The position numbers and the translations under genes are program-made. Source: Campylobacter sp. (lineage in GTDB: Bacteria; Campylobacterota; Campylobacteria; Campylobacterales; Campylobacteraceae). Taken from it: 8,707 nucleotides of DNA. The notes under the pieces were generated by a model, which was not told the DNA's origin, did no database searches, and was given only the letters and a program-made list of their open reading frames with translations. The DNA lies in assembly GCA_024680445.1 (NCBI GenBank), contig JAILCJ010000212.1, positions 1-8,707 of the forward strand, in the 5' to 3' direction. This document shows positions 8,387 through 8,707 of this stretch, piece by piece (within the stretch, counting starts at the first letter, position 1; each line of letters begins with the position of its first letter).

Positions 8387-8417
8387 AGCTTTTAGTAAAT
8401 TCGCTAAAAGCTATTTT
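8386..8417 (+). terminator. 10-bp hairpin with T-tail, probable terminator of the + strand operon
   Basis: TAGCTTTTAG (8386-8395) pairs with CTAAAAGCTA (8404-8413) across an eight-base loop and is followed by TTTT. A third, mutually exclusive hairpin uses AAAGCTATTTT (8407-8417) and AAAATAGCTTT (8421-8431) with a CTC loop. The stems are AT-rich, so individual strength is uncertain, but the cluster of hairpins just after the last + strand gene is best read as a transcription end. Confidence 0.5.
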
Positions 8418-8593
8418 CTCAAAATAGCTTTAAACTCGCCTTTTTGGGCTTTTAAAAGCTCTAAATCGCTTAAATTTACTAAGCGTCCCAAACGCACCAA
8501 GGCGTGATGAGGTGGGACTTTTTCGTAAAATATCCCCACATTGCCCCAAGGGGTGAAATAAAACAAATCGCCCCTTTGTGGCTCGTAGTTTTG
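8411..8593 (-). pseudogene. C-terminal remnant of a cyclophilin-like-fold protein
   Basis: On the - strand, 60 codons between an in-frame TAG at 8594-8596 and the stop at 8411-8413 encode NYEPQRGDLFYFTPWGNVG followed by IFYEKVPPHHALVRLGRL. The QRGDLFYFTPWGN...IFY...LVRLG pattern matches the C-terminal half of small bacterial cyclophilin-like proteins, whose typical form is kkGDivYyaPWGNlaiFY...LipLG. There is no ATG or supported start in this open stretch, and the N-terminal half of the domain is not recognisable upstream in any single frame up to the window edge. A fragment left by a truncating mutation or recombination is the simplest reading; a sequencing error joining it to another frame near 8590-8600 is possible. 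It converges on the + strand operon, with hairpin terminators just beyond its stop. No function is claimed for the remnant. Confidence 0.6.
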
Positions 8594-8707
8594 CTAGCTT
8601 CATATTCTGCTTTTTTCTTACCATATTAAAAAATTTGCAAAAATCTAAAGCATTAAACATTTATATCCAAAGTCCTTTTTAGGCTCTTTGTTGTTAGCTC
8701 ATCAATG

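Noticed and set aside
8430..8660. 76-codon open frame on the - strand
   Set aside because: It overlaps the cyclophilin-like remnant in a different frame. The remnant's frame gives recognisable family sequence, whereas this one gives basic, low-information sequence.
8653..8706. Short - strand frame ending IDELTTKSLKRTLDINV, possibly the C-terminus of a gene entering from the right
   Set aside because: Only 17 codons lie in the window and no family is recognisable, so it cannot be supported from this sequence.

Overview
The window is an AT-rich accessory DNA island, most likely from a Campylobacter or close relative. That placement is an inference from the codon use (strong A/T third positions outside one segment), the defence-gene repertoire, and a cyclophilin-like remnant at the right edge. 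No rRNA, tRNA, CRISPR array or insertion sequence is visible.

Layout. From the left edge to 8332 all genes lie on the + strand and are packed like an operon. First is a 333-aa restriction-modification 'subunit M'-like protein (8-1009), which keeps degenerate pieces of an adenine-methylase fold but has no NPPY motif. It overlaps by 20 nt a RhuM-family protein (990-2030), whose stop codon directly abuts the next start. Then comes a 1359-aa single-chain enzyme (2031-6110) with a GIY-YIG/T5orf172-like N-terminus, a complete SF2 helicase motor, an acidic linker, and an N6-adenine methylase with DxxGxxG and NPPY motifs plus a C-terminal target-recognition region. Ten bases later begins an RloC/PrrC-like ABC ATPase (6121-8332). 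It carries two frameshifts, so its Walker A half and its signature/Walker B/nuclease half lie in different frames. The first three genes look intact.

Right end (8333-8707). A set of hairpins sits between the + operon and a convergent - strand remnant. One 14-bp perfect hairpin has its T-tract on the - strand side, and a 10-bp hairpin has a T-tract on the + strand side. The remnant is about 60 codons of a cyclophilin-like-fold protein C-terminus with no usable start.

How the genes could work together (inference): the large protein would methylate host DNA and cut unmodified DNA after helicase-driven movement, with the small M-like protein as a probable partner. RhuM has no settled role. The RloC-like protein, if intact, would be a second-line anticodon nuclease cleaving tRNA when restriction is defeated, as PrrC does beside a type I system in E. 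coli. In this sequence that second line appears broken. The helicase part of the large gene is clearly richer in G+C than its methylase/recognition end and than the ATPase gene, which points to mosaic assembly by horizontal transfer.
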